From positions 372,001-436,000 of the forward strand of contig NZ_JAPEHV010000001.1 of assembly GCF_028823665.1 (NCBI RefSeq): a stretch of 64,000 bases of DNA, written 5' to 3'. Shown one piece after another: positions 52,887 to 61,934 of this stretch; the stretch's first letter is position 1; each line of letters begins with the position of its first letter. This DNA comes from Microbacterium sp. C7(2022) (GTDB lineage: Bacteria; Actinomycetota; Actinomycetes; Actinomycetales; Microbacteriaceae). The translations under genes were made by a program, and so were the position numbers. The notes under the pieces are model-generated. The model saw nothing but the letters and a program-made list of their open reading frames with translations. It was not told where the DNA came from and did not search any database.

Positions 52887-53420
52887 TCACTGATTTCGAC
52901 TGCGGGCCTGGGTCACATACTCCACCGCCTCGCGTGTGAGCGCGGCGAGCGGACGCATCGAGTCGAGCCGCAGGCGCGGAGCCTCCCATTCATCGAAGGC
53001 CGCGCGCCGTGCGGTGACCGACTCCCACGTGGGCTCAACGAATCCGGGGATGTTGCGGCGCCGGGTCTCGAGCCTGTCGCGGTGCGTGGCCTCGTCGCTG
53101 CAGTACACCTCGATGAAGGCCAGCGTCTCGTCGAGTTCGCTCGCCAGCGCGGTCCATTGCGCTCGTGCCGCGTCGGCGTCGTTGACCGCGTCGACGATGA
53201 CGGCGTTTCCGTGCCTCAGTTGCTCGCGTGCGAGGTCCTCGGCGACGACGTACGCGGCAAGGCCCGTGGGTTCGCTGCGCGCGACTCCCGCGCGCCACAT
53301 CGCCGCCTCGATCGGATCGACCGACAACACCGCGCACTTGAGGTTGTGCGCCAGCTCGCCCGCCACCGCACTCTTGCCCACACCCGGGAGCCCCGCCATC
53401 ACGATCAGCATGCGTTCCAT
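52887..53420 (-). CDS. AAA-type P-loop kinase
   Basis: A 177-residue protein. The Walker A motif is MAGLPGVGKSAVAGEL at residues ~8-22, and the NMP-kinase-like lid region is ETHRDRLETRR-like (EATHRDRLETRRR). Asp in LSVDPIEAAMW and VIVDAVN fit the substrate and magnesium sites. It resembles small kinases of the zeta-toxin or shikimate-kinase fold (AAA_33 type); the substrate is unknown. ATG 53420 is used; ATG 53411 (MLIVMAG) is equally possible. It is convergent with the CPBP gene. Confidence 0.75.
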   Translation of the reverse strand: MERMLIVMAGLPGVGKSAVAGELAHNLKCAVLSVDPIEAAMWRAGVARSEPTGLAAYVVAEDLAREQLRHGNAVIVDAVNDADAARAQWTALASELDETLAFIEVYCSDEATHRDRLETRRRNIPGFVEPTWESVTARRAAFDEWEAPRLRLDSMRPLAALTREAVEYVTQARSRNQ

Positions 53421-53553
53421 TCTTCGCGAAGTTCGCTCGGGCTCGGCTGCGGACCCTCCTCCCCAGGTGCACCCGATTCGGTGTTTGGGGGAGTTCTCCA
53501 CAGATATATCGAAACTATAGACTAATGTCAGAGGGTATCGATACCATGTGAGT

Positions 53554-55338
53554 ATGGCAATTTTCTCCGATATCGATGCTCTCGCGCTTCAGATGCGCGA
53601 GCTGCTCGGTGACGAGATCGAAGGGCCTCAGGTGCCCGCCGCGCTCGCGGGCCGATCGGGTGATGACCTGATCGACCTGGTGAATGCGGCCACAGCCCTG
53701 GTGCGAATCTGCGATTCCATCTGCGTCGCCGCCACCGGGGCCATCGCTGTGCAATCTACCCGGGAGTACGGACACTCCGGCGTCGCGCAGAAGCGCGGCC
53801 ACCGCAACGCCGTCTCGCTCGTGCAAGACCTCACCGGATCGACGCGTGCAGATGCGCGCAAGCAAGTCCGTATCGGCGAGGGCATGATGCAGGCGCTCGA
53901 GTTCGAGCGCGACACTCCAGACCCCGGCACGCTCATCGAGAGCGACCTCGCTCTCCCTGGCGATGAGCCTGATCCGGATGCCACGGCCCCCGAGCATCCA
54001 TCGGGCGTCATTGCGCGCCCCCGCGTGTGGCACGCGCCGGCCGACGATGCTCTGCTCGCGCACACGATCACCACCAGTCAGCACGACGCGATCATCCGGG
54101 GGCTTCACGCGCCGGTCGAGCCTGATCCCTCGCTCAGCCCAGAAGACGCCGAGATCGCGAGGGCGACAGCGCGAGAAGCCTGGAGCCTGGCTGTCGAACA
54201 ATTGGTGGCCGAGGCGGGCGAGCGTGACGTCGAGGAACTTGCGTGCCAGGCCCGCACGATTCGCGACCTTCTTGACGCGGCCGGCGCCGCGGAGCGGTTT
54301 GATGAGCGCTTCCAGCGTCGCTCGTATCGCAGCTGGATCGACCGCGATGGCGTGCGGCGAGGCACGATCATCTTCGACGACTTCATGGGCGCGTGGATCG
54401 ACACGATCCTGAACTCCGTCCTGCGCCCTCGGCGCGGTGGGCCGACGTTCGTCGATTCCGAGTTGAAGGCGCGCGCCGAAGAACTCAAGGCTGACCCGCG
54501 CACCAACGATCAGCTCGCGTACGACCTGCTCATGGATCTTCTGCGTGCGGGCGCTCTCGCCGACGCAGAAGAAGTGTTCGGCACGCGCCAGGCCGGGGTT
54601 CGCGTCGTCGTGACCGACGAAGCGTTGGATGCCGGGATTGAACACGGGCAGGGTGACCCCGACGATGAGCTTGTCGAGCCTGCCGCTGACGCCGCCGAGC
54701 CTGTCGAGACCGAGGGTGACCCCGATTTTGGCGCCGCGGAGGGCGACACGGGCGCTATCGACGCAGACGCGGCCTCCGATGCCGAAGCCGATGCAGCTGC
54801 AGACGCAGTCGCGGGTGAGGGCAATGCCTCGCATCCTCCGCGAGCGGAGCGCCACGGCGTCGGTCACTTCGAAGACGGGGGAGCCTCACTCCCCAGCTGG
54901 CTGATCGCGCAGCAGGCGTGTGATGTCGGAACCGTCAAGGTCACCACCGACACAGCCGGCAATCCGCTCGATCTCGGCCGCGAAGTGCGCTTGTTCAGCG
55001 CGAAACAAAAGATCGCTCTCGCCGTGCGAGACGGCGGATGTCGGTGGCGGGACTGCGATAGGCCGGCGTCATACTGCGAGGCGCATCACATCGATCCTTG
55101 GGTTGCCGAGAATGGGCGCACCGACATCGATCGCGGCATCCTGCTCTGTCGTTTCCACCATATGGAACTGCATCACGGCGGGTGGCGGATCACCCGCGAG
55201 GGCAAAGACGACTTCATGCTTCATCCACCCGCCGGCCGTGCCGACCGCACGCCGATTCGACTCCCGCGCCGGCTATCGCTGCAGTACGCGTGGGCGGGGA
55301 TCGATCCACCGCCGCGTCGCTTCCGCCTCGCCGCCTGA
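53554..55338 (+). CDS. DUF222/13E12-repeat HNH endonuclease family protein (second copy)
   Basis: A 594-residue protein of the same family as that at 19589-21229. DUF222 region: LVNAATALVRICDSICVAAT, GHRNAVSLVQDLTGSTRADA and QHDAIIRGLHAPV. The HNH domain near the end is CRWRDCDRPASYCEAHHIDP, then ILLCRFHHMELHHGGW, intact. The linker (residues ~375-435) is an Asp/Ala/Glu-rich stretch different from the Ala/Thr-rich one of the other copy. The two are far diverged, so they are not a recent duplication. Confidence 0.9.
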   Translation: MAIFSDIDALALQMRELLGDEIEGPQVPAALAGRSGDDLIDLVNAATALVRICDSICVAATGAIAVQSTREYGHSGVAQKRGHRNAVSLVQDLTGSTRADARKQVRIGEGMMQALEFERDTPDPGTLIESDLALPGDEPDPDATAPEHPSGVIARPRVWHAPADDALLAHTITTSQHDAIIRGLHAPVEPDPSLSPEDAEIARATAREAWSLAVEQLVAEAGERDVEELACQARTIRDLLDAAGAAERFDERFQRRSYRSWIDRDGVRRGTIIFDDFMGAWIDTILNSVLRPRRGGPTFVDSELKARAEELKADPRTNDQLAYDLLMDLLRAGALADAEEVFGTRQAGVRVVVTDEALDAGIEHGQGDPDDELVEPAADAAEPVETEGDPDFGAAEGDTGAIDADAASDAEADAAADAVAGEGNASHPPRAERHGVGHFEDGGASLPSWLIAQQACDVGTVKVTTDTAGNPLDLGREVRLFSAKQKIALAVRDGGCRWRDCDRPASYCEAHHIDPWVAENGRTDIDRGILLCRFHHMELHHGGWRITREGKDDFMLHPPAGRADRTPIRLPRRLSLQYAWAGIDPPPRRFRLAA

Positions 55339-55400
55339 CGGCGCGTGCCCGCCCGCGGCCTGGATGGCAACCCGAGAGGGCCGTCGATCTGACTGGAAGG

Positions 55401-55826
55401 TCACCTGATCACGGTCGCCCATGCGACATCGACGACACACAACTCGCCAGCCTCGTCGCGGTAGAACACATCACCGGGGAAACGAGTGGCCGACTCGACA
55501 CGCTCGAAGGGCAGCGAGAGATTAATGCTCCACGACGGATCATCCTCAGCCTGCTCGGGCCAGTGCTCCGCAACGAACTTCTCCGGCTCTTCGGCTGACA
55601 ACCCCGACCACGCCGCCGACTCGCCCCACTCCACCTCAGCGCCGTCGCACGCGAACGCCGCCCCGTCACCCGCCGACGCCGCATCGATCAGTTGCTCAGT
55701 CGTCGAGATCACGTGCGCGCCATCGGCGCCCCAAATCAACGAATCCAACGAACACGCAGTCAGAGACACCCCGGCCACAGCGATGAGGGCGAGAGCGACG
55801 GCAGCGCGCGGCATCCGATGAGTCAC
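55401..55826 (-). CDS. Small lipoprotein, unknown function
   Basis: A 141-residue protein with signal peptide VALALIAVAGVSLTACSLDS; the lipobox is LTAC at residues 22-25. The mature part has an acidic domain (TTEQLIDAASAGDGAAFACD) and the pattern of small actinobacterial lipoproteins, with two later Cys (FACD, ELCVVD) that could pair. No known role. The upstream DNA holds a 16-bp tandem repeat and the gene is on the same strand as terC but 181 nt away. Confidence 0.78.
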   Translation of the reverse strand: MTHRMPRAAVALALIAVAGVSLTACSLDSLIWGADGAHVISTTEQLIDAASAGDGAAFACDGAEVEWGESAAWSGLSAEEPEKFVAEHWPEQAEDDPSWSINLSLPFERVESATRFPGDVFYRDEAGELCVVDVAWATVIR

Positions 55827-55839
55827 AGCGTCACCCTAT

Positions 55840-55887
55840 CCCCGTCGATCTATGGCCCCGTCGATCTATGGCCCCGTCGATCGATGG
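55840..55887. repeat. 16-bp tandem repeat, three copies
   Basis: CCCCGTCGATCTATGG occurs at 55840-55855 and 55856-55871, with a third copy at 55872-55887 that has one change. It lies just upstream of the lipoprotein start in the gap before terC. Too short and regular for CRISPR; a slipped-strand repeat near a promoter. Confidence 0.85.
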
Positions 55888-56007
55888 CGCCGTGGATTGA
55901 TGTCGCCGCCGATCGCTCTCGCAGCCGATGGCGCTCGCAGAGCACCCTCGCGATCACGCCCGCGCGGTCACTCGGTCGAAGCATCCACCGCACCGCGCCC
56001 ACGCTCG

Positions 56008-57000
56008 CTACTCGGCGGGCGACTCCACCTCGTGCCGGGCATCGCGACGCGTCTTCGCCAAACTCGCCACCGCGGCAACCGTCACCGTCGCCCCAATGAA
56101 CAACAACGAGAACCAGATCGGAATCTCGGGAGCCCACAACACCGGCTCACCACCGTTGACGAACGGCAACTCGTTCACGTGCAGCGCATGCAGCACCAGC
56201 TTCACACCGATGAACCCGAGAATCACCGCCAGCCCCTGCGCCAGGTACACCAACCGCTCCAGCAGACCGCCGATCAAGAAGAACAGCTGCCGCAAACCCA
56301 TCAGCGCGAACGCGTTCGCCGTGAAGACGATGTACGCCTCTTCGGTCAGACCATAAATCGCAGGAATCGAATCCACAGCGAAGATCAGATCGATGAACCC
56401 GATCGCCACGATCACCAGCAGCATCGGCGTGGCGAACCGTTTGCCATCGCGCACCGTCGTCAAACGGTCGCCGTCATACTCATCCGACACCGGAAGCACC
56501 CGCCGCACGAACCGCATGAACCGCGACTGCGCCGGATCCATCTCGTGATTGCTGAACGCCTGCCGATAAGCCAAGAACAGAAGCAACGCACCGAACACGT
56601 AGAAGATCCACGAGAAATTCGCCACCAACTGCGCACCCACCGCGATGAACGCCCCGCGCATGACCAGCGCGATCACGATGCCGATCATCAGCACCTTCTG
56701 CTGATAGATCTTCGGCACCGCGAACGAGGACATCAACAGCAAGAACACGAACAGGTTGTCGATCGACAGCGCCTTCTCGGTCAGATACCCCGCGAAGTAC
56801 TCGCCGCCGTACGTCCAGCCCGACACCACCCCGATGCCGACACCGAACAGCAATGCCAACCCGATATAGAACGCCGACCACCGCGCAGCCTCGCCGATCG
56901 ACGGCTCATGAGGCTTTCGCACATGCGCGAAGTACTCGTAGACGAAGAACGCGATCGTCACCGCGATCGTGATCCACCACACCAAAGGGGATACAGACAC
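56008..57000 (-). CDS. TerC family membrane protein
   Basis: A 330-residue membrane protein with about nine helices. Typical TerC/Alx segments are FFVYEYFAHVRKPHEPS, SGWTYGGEYFAGYLTEKALS, IDNLFVFLLLMSSFAVPKIY, LVVIAIGFIDLIFAVDSIPA (D-x-x-F-A-x-D-S-x-P), and VNGGEPVLWAPEIPIWFSLL. The acidic residues in D-N and D-S-I-P are conserved and thought to handle metal ions, especially Mn. GTG 57000 has AGGAG about 8 nt upstream. A stem-loop sits just before it. Confidence 0.88.
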   Translation of the reverse strand: MSVSPLVWWITIAVTIAFFVYEYFAHVRKPHEPSIGEAARWSAFYIGLALLFGVGIGVVSGWTYGGEYFAGYLTEKALSIDNLFVFLLLMSSFAVPKIYQQKVLMIGIVIALVMRGAFIAVGAQLVANFSWIFYVFGALLLFLAYRQAFSNHEMDPAQSRFMRFVRRVLPVSDEYDGDRLTTVRDGKRFATPMLLVIVAIGFIDLIFAVDSIPAIYGLTEEAYIVFTANAFALMGLRQLFFLIGGLLERLVYLAQGLAVILGFIGVKLVLHALHVNELPFVNGGEPVLWAPEIPIWFSLLFIGATVTVAAVASLAKTRRDARHEVESPAE

Positions 57001-57353
57001 AAGAAGCTCCTGAAAGAGAGGCGTACACAAAACGCCAAGGTCTCTTCCAGGCCATCGGCCCCAGCGGCGCGGAATGCTCCATCACACTCGTAATGACGCG
57101 GTCGCTGCGTTGGGAATACTCCCCTTGATTGCGCACCAGCATAAGTGACACAGGGGAGTGGATGCCGCATCCGCCGCCAGTTTGGTGTATAGCCCTCGGT
57201 GACGTAAGCTTGATCTTTGGTGCGTGAGCCCTGCTGGCCGAGTACCACGAACGTGAGCCCTCCACTGGTGCGTTTGATGTGGCATCCGCCCCTCAAACCC
57301 CCCGGAGTGGGATTCACGAACCTCTCCGTTCGAATCAAGAAAGCAGCACTACT
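57001..57353. promoter_or_regulatory. Divergent upstream region of terC and rplM, with a hairpin
   Basis: This 353-nt gap must hold promoters for terC (minus) and rplM (plus). At 57014-57046 a stem-loop (AAGAGA/TCTCTT outside, GGCGT/ACGCC inside) lies in the terC leader, 14 nt before the start. Nearer rplM there are two GTGAGCCCT copies. I looked for the yybP-ykoY manganese riboswitch often found before TerC/Alx genes but did not see its conserved core. Nothing else is recognisable. Confidence 0.45.
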
Positions 57354-57800
57354 GTGACGCGCACTTACACCCCCAAGACTGGCGAAATCCAGCGCGAGTG
57401 GCTCATCATCGACGCAACTGACGTCGTTCTGGGTCGCCTCGCCTCGCACGCCGCCGCTCTCCTTCGTGGAAAGCACAAGCCCACCTTCGCGAACCACGTC
57501 GACACCGGCGACTTCGTGATCATCATCAACGCCGACAAGGTCGCGCTCACGGGCCAGAAGCTCGAGCAGAAGCGCGCCTACCGTCACTCGGGCTACCCGG
57601 GCGGTCTGTCGTCGGTCAACTACGCCGAGCTCCTCGAGAAGAACTCGATCCGCGCGGTGGAGAAGGCTGTGCGCGGCATGCTCCCCAAGAACAGCATCGG
57701 CCGTCAGCAGCTGACCAAGCTCAAGGTGTACCGCGGTGCCGAGCACCCGCACGCCGCACAGCAGCCCAAGACGTTCACCCTCGACCAGGTCGCCCAGTAA
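57354..57800 (+). CDS. rplM: 50S ribosomal protein L13
   Basis: A 148-residue protein starting [20 protein letters not shown], with [40 protein letters not shown] and [20 protein letters not shown], all standard for L13. GTG 57354 is the family start. It lies 28 nt before rpsI in one operon, the order usual in Actinobacteria. Confidence 0.98.
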   Translation: MTRTYTPKTGEIQREWLIIDATDVVLGRLASHAAALLRGKHKPTFANHVDTGDFVIIINADKVALTGQKLEQKRAYRHSGYPGGLSSVNYAELLEKNSIRAVEKAVRGMLPKNSIGRQQLTKLKVYRGAEHPHAAQQPKTFTLDQVAQ

Positions 57801-57828
57801 GCGCCGCCGACTGACTAAGGACTAACTC

Positions 57829-58302
57829 GTGGCGAAGATCGAAGAAACCACTAACTACTCGACCGAGACCCCGGTCGACGAGACCGCCGTCGTCGCAGAG
57901 CGCCCCGTGCTCAGCGTCCCCGGTGCGGCCGTCGGCCGTCGCAAGCAGGCCATCGCCCGCGTGCGCCTCGTCCCCGGTTCGGGCTCCATCACTGTCAACG
58001 GACGCACGATCGAGGACTACTTCCCGAACAAGCTCCACCAGCAGCTGATCAACGACCCCTTCACCGTGCTGCAGCTGACCGACGCGTACGACGTCATCGC
58101 TCGCATCTCGGGTGGTGGCCCCTCGGGTCAGGCCGGCGCCCTGCGCCTCGGCATTGCCCGTGCCCTCAACGAGATCGACGCGGAGAACAACCGCGCCACC
58201 CTCAAGAAGGCGGGCTTCCTCTCACGTGACGCACGCGTCAAGGAGCGCAAGAAGGCTGGTCTCAAGAAGGCCCGCAAGGCTCCTCAGTACTCGAAGCGCT
58301 GA
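57829..58302 (+). CDS. rpsI: 30S ribosomal protein S9
   Basis: A 157-residue protein with an N-terminal acidic extension, [57 protein letters not shown] and the basic tail [11 protein letters not shown] that reaches the P site. GTG 57829 is preceded by AAGGA. Followed by glmM after 17 nt, so it is probably cotranscribed. Confidence 0.98.
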   Translation: MAKIEETTNYSTETPVDETAVVAERPVLSVPGAAVGRRKQAIARVRLVPGSGSITVNGRTIEDYFPNKLHQQLINDPFTVLQLTDAYDVIARISGGGPSGQAGALRLGIARALNEIDAENNRATLKKAGFLSRDARVKERKKAGLKKARKAPQYSKR

Positions 58303-58319
58303 TCGGCTCTTCCTTCCGA

Positions 58320-59675
58320 ATGCCGCTTTTCGGTACGGACGGGGTGCGGGGGCTGGCAAACGGCCCCCTCACCGCCGATCTCGCACTCACCCTGGCCCAG
58401 GCGACTGCTGTCGTCCTGGGCCAGGGCCGTTCCGCCGACGCCCGTCGCGCGGAAGGCAAACGCCTCACTGCCGTCGTCGCGCGTGACCCGCGCGTCTCAG
58501 GCGAATTCCTGTCGGCCGCTGTCGAAGCAGGTCTCGCCTCTTCGGGTGTCGACGTGTACGACGCCGGTGTGTTGCCGACCCCGGCGACCGCATATCTGAT
58601 CGCGGATATGGATGCCGACTTCGGCGTCATGGTCTCGGCGTCGCACAACCCCGCACCGGACAACGGCATCAAGATCTTCGCGCGCGGCGGCGTCAAGCTG
58701 CCCGACATCGTCGAGTCGCGTATCGAAGCAGCCATGACCGGCGAGAAGTTGCAGCCCACCGGTGCCGGCGTCGGTCGGATCCGCCGATTCGCGGACGCCG
58801 AAGACCGCTACGTGGTGCACCTGCTCGGGTCGCTGCCGCATCGCCTCGACGGAATCCACGTCGTGCTCGACTGCGCGCATGGCGCGGCATCCGGAGTCTC
58901 ACCTGAGACGTTTCGGGATGCCGGAGCCCGCGTCACCGTCATCGGTGCCGACCCCGACGGTCTGAACATCAACGACGGTGTCGGGTCGACGCACCTCGAC
59001 GTGCTCTCGCGCGCCGTTGTCGAACACGGCGCTGACGTCGGAATCGCTCACGACGGCGACGCCGACCGCTGCCTTGCGGTGGACGCGAACGGCAACATCG
59101 TCGACGGCGACCAGATCATGGCGATCCTCGCGGTCGCGATGAAGGAGCGCGGGGCGCTCGTGGATGACACGCTCGTCGCGACGGTGATGAGTAACCTCGG
59201 TCTTCACCGTGCGATGGAGGCCCACGGCATCCGCGTCGCAACGACCGCTGTCGGTGACCGCTACGTGCTCGAATCGATGAACGAGAACGGCTACTCCCTG
59301 GGTGGCGAGCAGTCGGGTCACGTCATCATGAGCGAGTTCGCCACCACCGGCGACGGATTGCTCACGGGCCTGCACATCGTGGCCGAGATGGCGCGCACCG
59401 GTAAGTCGCTGGCCGAGCTCGCCTCGGTGATGACGGTGTTCCCGCAGGTGCTGATCAACGTGCGCGGCGTCGACCGCGAGCGCGTCGCTGACGAGGTCGT
59501 CGCCGCTGCGGTGGCCGAGTCTGGTGCCGAACTCGGCGACAGCGGTCGCGTGCTGCTCCGCGCGTCGGGTACCGAGCCGCTCGTGCGCGTCATGGTCGAA
59601 GCCGCCACGGCGGAGGTCGCCCAGGCGCACGCCGAGAAGCTCGCCGCCGTCGTTCAGGAGCGCTTGGCGCTTTAG
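58320..59675 (+). CDS. glmM: Phosphoglucosamine mutase
   Basis: A 451-residue enzyme that interconverts glucosamine-6-phosphate and -1-phosphate. It has [16 protein letters not shown], the phosphoserine loop [17 protein letters not shown] near residue 103, the metal loop [13 protein letters not shown] near residue 245, [12 protein letters not shown] and [14 protein letters not shown]. It supplies UDP-GlcNAc for peptidoglycan, with glmS encoded 2 kb downstream. Length and motifs are normal. Confidence 0.97.
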   Translation: MPLFGTDGVRGLANGPLTADLALTLAQATAVVLGQGRSADARRAEGKRLTAVVARDPRVSGEFLSAAVEAGLASSGVDVYDAGVLPTPATAYLIADMDADFGVMVSASHNPAPDNGIKIFARGGVKLPDIVESRIEAAMTGEKLQPTGAGVGRIRRFADAEDRYVVHLLGSLPHRLDGIHVVLDCAHGAASGVSPETFRDAGARVTVIGADPDGLNINDGVGSTHLDVLSRAVVEHGADVGIAHDGDADRCLAVDANGNIVDGDQIMAILAVAMKERGALVDDTLVATVMSNLGLHRAMEAHGIRVATTAVGDRYVLESMNENGYSLGGEQSGHVIMSEFATTGDGLLTGLHIVAEMARTGKSLAELASVMTVFPQVLINVRGVDRERVADEVVAAAVAESGAELGDSGRVLLRASGTEPLVRVMVEAATAEVAQAHAEKLAAVVQERLAL

Positions 59676-59677
59676 TG

Positions 59678-59707
59678 CTGGGGTCGCGCCTCGAGGCGTG
59701 ACCCCAG
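59678..59707. terminator. Hairpin after glmM, shared with the convergent gene
   Basis: A 13-bp stem CTGGGGTCGCGCC (one G-T pair in the complement) with a TCGA loop starts 2 nt after the glmM stop and ends directly before the stop of the minus-strand gene. It should work for both directions. Confidence 0.88.
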
Positions 59708-60013
59708 TCAGGCCGCGAGTCGAGTGCCCGTCACGATGAACGTGCCGAGCATCCCCGCCATCGCCTCACCCGACAGGGTGTCGCCCTGCGCCGTGACCGC
59801 GAAGTTCAGCGTGACGGGGAACGGGCTCGACAGGTTCAACGCGAACGTGCCGCGGTTGCCATCGGTGCGGCCCTGCTTCACGGGCAGGGTCGTCTCGCCC
59901 CGGCGCGCTTCGCCGATGATGGTCGCGCCCTCTTCGGCGAGGCGCAGCACGAAGGCTTGAGCGCCCATTGGCGTGGCGACGCTGATGTTCCATGTGCCGG
60001 TGAGGTGTGGCAT
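59708..60013 (-). CDS. Small conserved protein, unknown function
   Basis: A 101-residue protein beginning MPHLTGTWNISVATPMGAQA, with FVLRLAEEGATIIGEARRGE and PVTLNFAVTAQGDTLSGEAM. The pattern of alternating strands looks like a small beta-barrel, perhaps lipocalin-like. It is probably cytoplasmic, with no signal peptide. ATG 60013 has GGAG upstream. It is downstream of the broken phosphatase gene, 29 nt away. Confidence 0.7.
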   Translation of the reverse strand: MPHLTGTWNISVATPMGAQAFVLRLAEEGATIIGEARRGETTLPVKQGRTDGNRGTFALNLSSPFPVTLNFAVTAQGDTLSGEAMAGMLGTFIVTGTRLAA

Positions 60014-60042
60014 CCGCTCTCCTTCTTGTGCTCGGTCGTGGC

Positions 60043-60821
60043 TCAGGCTGAGGGCGCCGCGTTCCACGACAGTGACTCGATGTAGCGCAGCAGCACGCCC
60101 TCGCGCAGGGCCCACGGGCACGCTTCGAGCTCTTCGATGTCCATGGCCTTCATCGCCTGGTGCACGACGACCGCGGCAGCCACGATCTGGAACGTGCGAT
60201 CGGCGGTGATGCCGGGGAGTTCTTGACGGGCGTCGGTAGGGATGCGCGCGAGGCGCGGGATCCAGGCCTTGAGCGCCGAGCGCGGCAATATCATGCGCTC
60301 GCTGCCCGACCAGCCGGCCATCGGGTACCCGGCGAGCTTCGCGAGCGATCGGATCGCCTTGCTCGTCCCGACGACATGGTCGGGACGGGGGAGCGCGGCA
60401 AAGCGTTCAGCGACGGGTGCGAGCAGCGTCGCGGCGTGCGACTTAACCCGAACCAGCGCCGCACCGCGAGAAAGGTGTAGCGGGCCTCGGTCTCGCCTCC
60501 GAGTACCTGAAGAGGTTGGCCCAGTGCGGCCTCGATGCGTGCGATGACGTCGGCGCCGTTCGTCGCTTCGCGCACCGCGCTGGTCGCCGTTGCGAGAAGT
60601 TCGTCGACTCCCTCGGATGCCGCGACCTCGCGCGCCTGCTTCACCGCCGCGACGAGAGCCTGCACGCCCTCTTCGATGATTTCCCCGTCGGGGCCGAGGT
60701 AGCGCATGAGTCGCAACACCGTGCGGTTGCTCGTCGTGGCGAGTGGCCGGCCGCCGGGGCGAACGTTGGCGATGAGAAGGTGGACCGTGTTCGAGCCGAT
60801 GTCGAGAACTCCGAGGCGCAC
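60043..60821 (-). pseudogene. Ppx/GppA family phosphatase with internal deletion and frameshift
   Basis: The N-terminal part (GTG 60821 to about 60447) reads VRLGVLDIGSNTVHLLIANV and goes on to ETEARYTFLAVRRWFG. The frame then leaves the family and stops at 60291. From 60447 the other frame continues KSHAATLLAPVAERFAALPR, VVGTSKAIRSLAKLAGYP and ends LREGVLLRYIESLSWN at 60043. Around 55 residues normally present at the junction, including the second ATPase-like loop (D-I-G-G-G-S), are missing. The enzyme cannot be functional unless the sequence is wrong here. Confidence 0.85.
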
Positions 60822-60883
60822 GATCTCACAGTAGTGGGGTGCTGCCGTCCACAGTCGGCGGGGCGTGGCATCCACTCACCGGA

Positions 60884-60889
60884 TACGAT
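60884..60889 (+). promoter_or_regulatory. -10 box TACGAT of a leaderless coaA promoter
   Basis: TACGAT fits the actinobacterial TANNNT -10 consensus and ends 7 nt before ATG 60897, so transcription would begin at or next to the start codon. There is no ribosome site. Confidence 0.6.
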
Positions 60890-60896
60890 GGCGACG

Positions 60897-61847
60897 ATGT
60901 CTGCCGAAGCCCTCGACACCGCCGCCGCGCACTCGCTGTACCGCGAGATCGGGCGCGACGAGTGGGCGCGGCTGGCGGAAGGCATCACGCAACCGTTGTC
61001 TGAGACCGAAGTCGTGCAGATTCGCGGACTCGGGGATCGCCTCGACATGGCCGAAGTCGCCGAGGTGTATCTGCCGCTGTCGCGACTGCTGTCGCTGTAC
61101 GCCGAGACCACGAAGCGACTCGGCGCCGACACCAGTGCGTTTCTCGGCGAGCCCGACTCAACCACCCCATTCGTCGTCGGCGTCGCCGGATCGGTCGCGG
61201 TCGGCAAGTCGACCATCGCCCGCCTGCTGCGCGAATTGATGTCGCGGTGGCCGGGCACGCCGCGAGTCGAGCTGGTTACCACCGACGGCTTCCTCTACTC
61301 CAACGCCGAGCTCGAGCGGCGCGGGATCATGGACCGCAAAGGCTTCCCCGAGTCGTATGACCGGCGCGGGCTCGTCGAGTTCCTCACGAAGGTCAAGAGC
61401 GGCGAGGCCGAGGTGCACGCGCCCTTCTACTCGCACATGCGCTACGACATCGTGCCCGAAGCGCGCGTCACGGTGCGCCGGCCCGACGTCGTGATCGTCG
61501 AGGGCTTGAACGTGTTGCAGCCGCCGCCGTCGCCAAACGATGTCGCCGTGAGCGACCTGTTCGACTTCTCTGTGTATGTGGATGCCGACCCCAACCACGT
61601 CGCGCGATGGTTCGTCGACCGCTTCCTGGCCCTGCGAGCCGGAGCCTTCGCGAACCCGAACTCGTTCTTCAACACGTTCGCCTCGCTCAGCGACGAGGAA
61701 GCAGTGGAGACCGCCATGGGCTTCTGGAACGACATCAACCTGCCGAACCTTCGCGACAACGTCGCGCCCACCAAGCACCGCGCCACGCTCGTGCTCGACA
61801 AGGGCGCCAGTCACTCGGTCGACCGGGTGCTGTTGCGCAAGCTGTAG
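60897..61847 (+). CDS. coaA: Pantothenate kinase, type I
   Basis: A 316-residue P-loop kinase for the first step of coenzyme A synthesis. The P-loop is GVAGSVAVGKSTIARLL near residue 98. Other CoaA motifs are LVTTDGFLYSNAELERRG, KGFPESYDRRGLVEFL, YSHMRYDIVPEA and VIVEGLNVLQPP, and NSFFNTFASLSDEEA near the end. ATG 60897 is preferred over ATG 60888 because the -10 box ends just before it. Divergent from the phosphatase pseudogene. Confidence 0.96.
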   Translation: MSAEALDTAAAHSLYREIGRDEWARLAEGITQPLSETEVVQIRGLGDRLDMAEVAEVYLPLSRLLSLYAETTKRLGADTSAFLGEPDSTTPFVVGVAGSVAVGKSTIARLLRELMSRWPGTPRVELVTTDGFLYSNAELERRGIMDRKGFPESYDRRGLVEFLTKVKSGEAEVHAPFYSHMRYDIVPEARVTVRRPDVVIVEGLNVLQPPPSPNDVAVSDLFDFSVYVDADPNHVARWFVDRFLALRAGAFANPNSFFNTFASLSDEEAVETAMGFWNDINLPNLRDNVAPTKHRATLVLDKGASHSVDRVLLRKL

Positions 61848-61921
61848 CGCGCGGCTTCACGCAGGCTGCGGGCAGTGGCATCCGACCCCATTCGTTCGGA
61901 CGCCTTGCATACCCCCGCGCT

Positions 61922-61927
61922 TACCAT
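61922..61927 (+). promoter_or_regulatory. -10 box TACCAT of a leaderless glmS promoter
   Basis: TACCAT matches TANNNT and ends 7 nt before the glmS ATG at 61935, the same spacing as at coaA. The -35 region is weak. Confidence 0.6.
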
Positions 61928-61934
61928 TGATCAC

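Noticed and set aside
55840..55887. CRISPR array
   Set aside because: Units of 16 bp are directly adjacent with no spacers and no cas genes are present. The same applies to the repeats at 51835-51975.
57001..57353. yybP-ykoY manganese riboswitch before terC
   Set aside because: Only a simple stem-loop is visible; I could not find the conserved internal loops of the riboswitch.
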